From Solirubrobacterales bacterium (GTDB taxonomy: Bacteria; Actinomycetota; Thermoleophilia; Solirubrobacterales; Solirubrobacteraceae), in the NCBI GenBank assembly GCA_003244035.1, contig QHBV01000264.1, positions 3,400 to 17,188 on the forward strand: DNA of 13,789 nucleotides. The letters are read 5' to 3'. Position numbers and translations under genes: made by a program. Below the pieces are notes generated by a model, which had not been told where the DNA came from, made no database searches, and worked only from the letters and a program-made list of their open reading frames with translations. Numbering within the stretch: position 1 is the first letter of the stretch; every line of letters starts with the position of its first letter. Of this stretch, positions 13,325 to 13,789 are shown in pieces.

Positions 13325-13635
13325 CCGACGGAACCCTGGAGACGATCGACGGTCGCCCCGTTCTGCGCTTCGATCGTACGCTCGCCAGCGAGGTGACCGA
13401 GGTCGACGGACCCCATCCCTGGCCTGGACCTTCGGCGGCGAGCGGTACAGCTTCGAGCTGGCCGCTCAGGAAGGCGGCTGTCGGTTGGTCTTTACCCACG
13501 TCTTCGACGACCGCGCGCTCGCAGCGCAGACCGCAGCCGGCTGGGAGTCCTATCTGTCGCGGCCCCGAGCCATTCGGGGTCGACCCCACCCCGGGCCGCC
13601 GCTTCCTGGCGGCTCAGCGTGCCGGTCAGCAATGA
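13321..13635 (+). pseudogene. Broken SRPBCC/AHSA1-family gene
   Basis: Three parts of a normal AHSA1-type protein can be seen in two frames. The start is MTDGTLETIDGRPVLRFDR (frame of 13321), which then jumps to SEVTEVDGP, so the segment that normally carries the VWRAIT...HWF region is missing (roughly 45-55 residues). From 13419 the match continues in another frame with LAWTFGGERYSFEL, CRLVFTHVFDD and AAGWESYL. It then returns to the first frame at about 13565 with EPFGVDPTPGRRF, the usual C-terminus, after losing about 20-25 residues. The first frame is open to a TGA at 13633-13635, so a protein could be made, but its core would be scrambled. SRPBCC proteins bind hydrophobic ligands. The damage could also be assembly error. 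Confidence 0.7.
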
Positions 13636-13789
13636 TCCGGTAAGCCCAACTCGTGACCGGCACGCGAGGGCATGTGCCGTAAGCGGAACCTGCAGCGGGA
13701 GCGCCGCAGACGAGTCTGATGATCGCGCTCGAAGCGGCAGTCCGGGAATCCGGGGGAAGCTCACACGCCAAACTGATATGGAGAGTCGT
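13636..13789. other. Non-coding, hairpin-rich tail of unknown nature
   Basis: No reading frame here looks like a protein. The stretch contains a series of inverted repeats on the plus strand: CCGGT/ACCGG (13637-13641, 13656-13660), CGGCAC/GTGCCG (13658-13663, 13674-13679), CTGCAGCG-GGAG-CGCCGCAG (13690-13709, one mismatch) and CCGG-GAAT-CCGG (13742-13753). This density of local stems suggests a structured RNA, perhaps the 5' part of a group II intron or another mobile element that continues past the window. That is a guess; no diagnostic motif is visible. Confidence 0.3.

Noticed and set aside
13492..13764. A 90-codon minus-strand open frame at the window end
   Set aside because: Its translation has no recognisable motif, and it is antisense to the SRPBCC remnant and the hairpin-rich tail.
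1..13789. CRISPR arrays, tRNA or rRNA genes, insertion-sequence ends, prophage genes
   Set aside because: No regularly spaced repeats, tRNA-like cloverleaf, transposase or integrase could be found on either strand.

Overview
The window is about 70% G+C, densely coded, with many GTG starts and several start codons directly behind a -10 hexamer, as in leaderless actinobacterial mRNAs. A neighbourhood holding rny, miaB and miaA on one strand, an Rv2578c-type radical SAM protein and a mycobacterial-type SOS box suggest Actinomycetota, most likely Thermoleophilia/Solirubrobacterales. The taxon is an inference; no rRNA or tRNA gene is present to confirm it.

Layout. 1-698 (-): 5' part of miaA, cut by the window edge. 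739-2722 (+): a FIST-domain sensor protein and a short-chain dehydrogenase, 7 bp apart. 2726-4860 (-): an MscS-type channel behind a radical SAM protein whose first ~40 residues form a ribbon-helix-helix (RHH) domain; a perfect inverted repeat lies upstream of the RHH start and an SOS-box-like palindrome lies at the internal methionine where the family normally begins. 4951-5217 (+): a small acidic protein of unknown function. 5237-6559 (-): miaB. 6696-6872 (+): a TetR C-terminal remnant. 6869-8993 (-): an OmpR-type response regulator and its histidine kinase, overlapping. 9128-9760 (+): a five-helix cytochrome b-like membrane protein, divergent from the two-component genes. 9772-11157 (-): RNase Y with a hairpin-rich upstream region. 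11480-12889: a cassette of two cupins and a CGNR zinc-finger regulator around a 23-bp palindromic divergent promoter. 13022-13324 (+): an ArsR-type regulator with its own operator, overlapping the start of a broken SRPBCC/AHSA1 gene (13321-13635). 13636-13789: non-coding, hairpin-rich.

How the genes fit together. MiaA and MiaB carry out successive modifications of tRNA A37, and RNase Y starts mRNA decay; these are the conserved core. Around them sit small self-regulated accessory units: RHH-radical SAM, the two-component pair with a membrane protein, CGNR with two cupins, and ArsR with SRPBCC. Most have a visible palindrome or divergent promoter at their head. The two most unusual are the RHH-radical SAM gene, which seems to carry two layers of control (an RHH operator and a LexA-like box), and the CGNR/cupin divergent promoter, where two -10 elements overlap inside one palindrome and both mRNAs appear almost leaderless.
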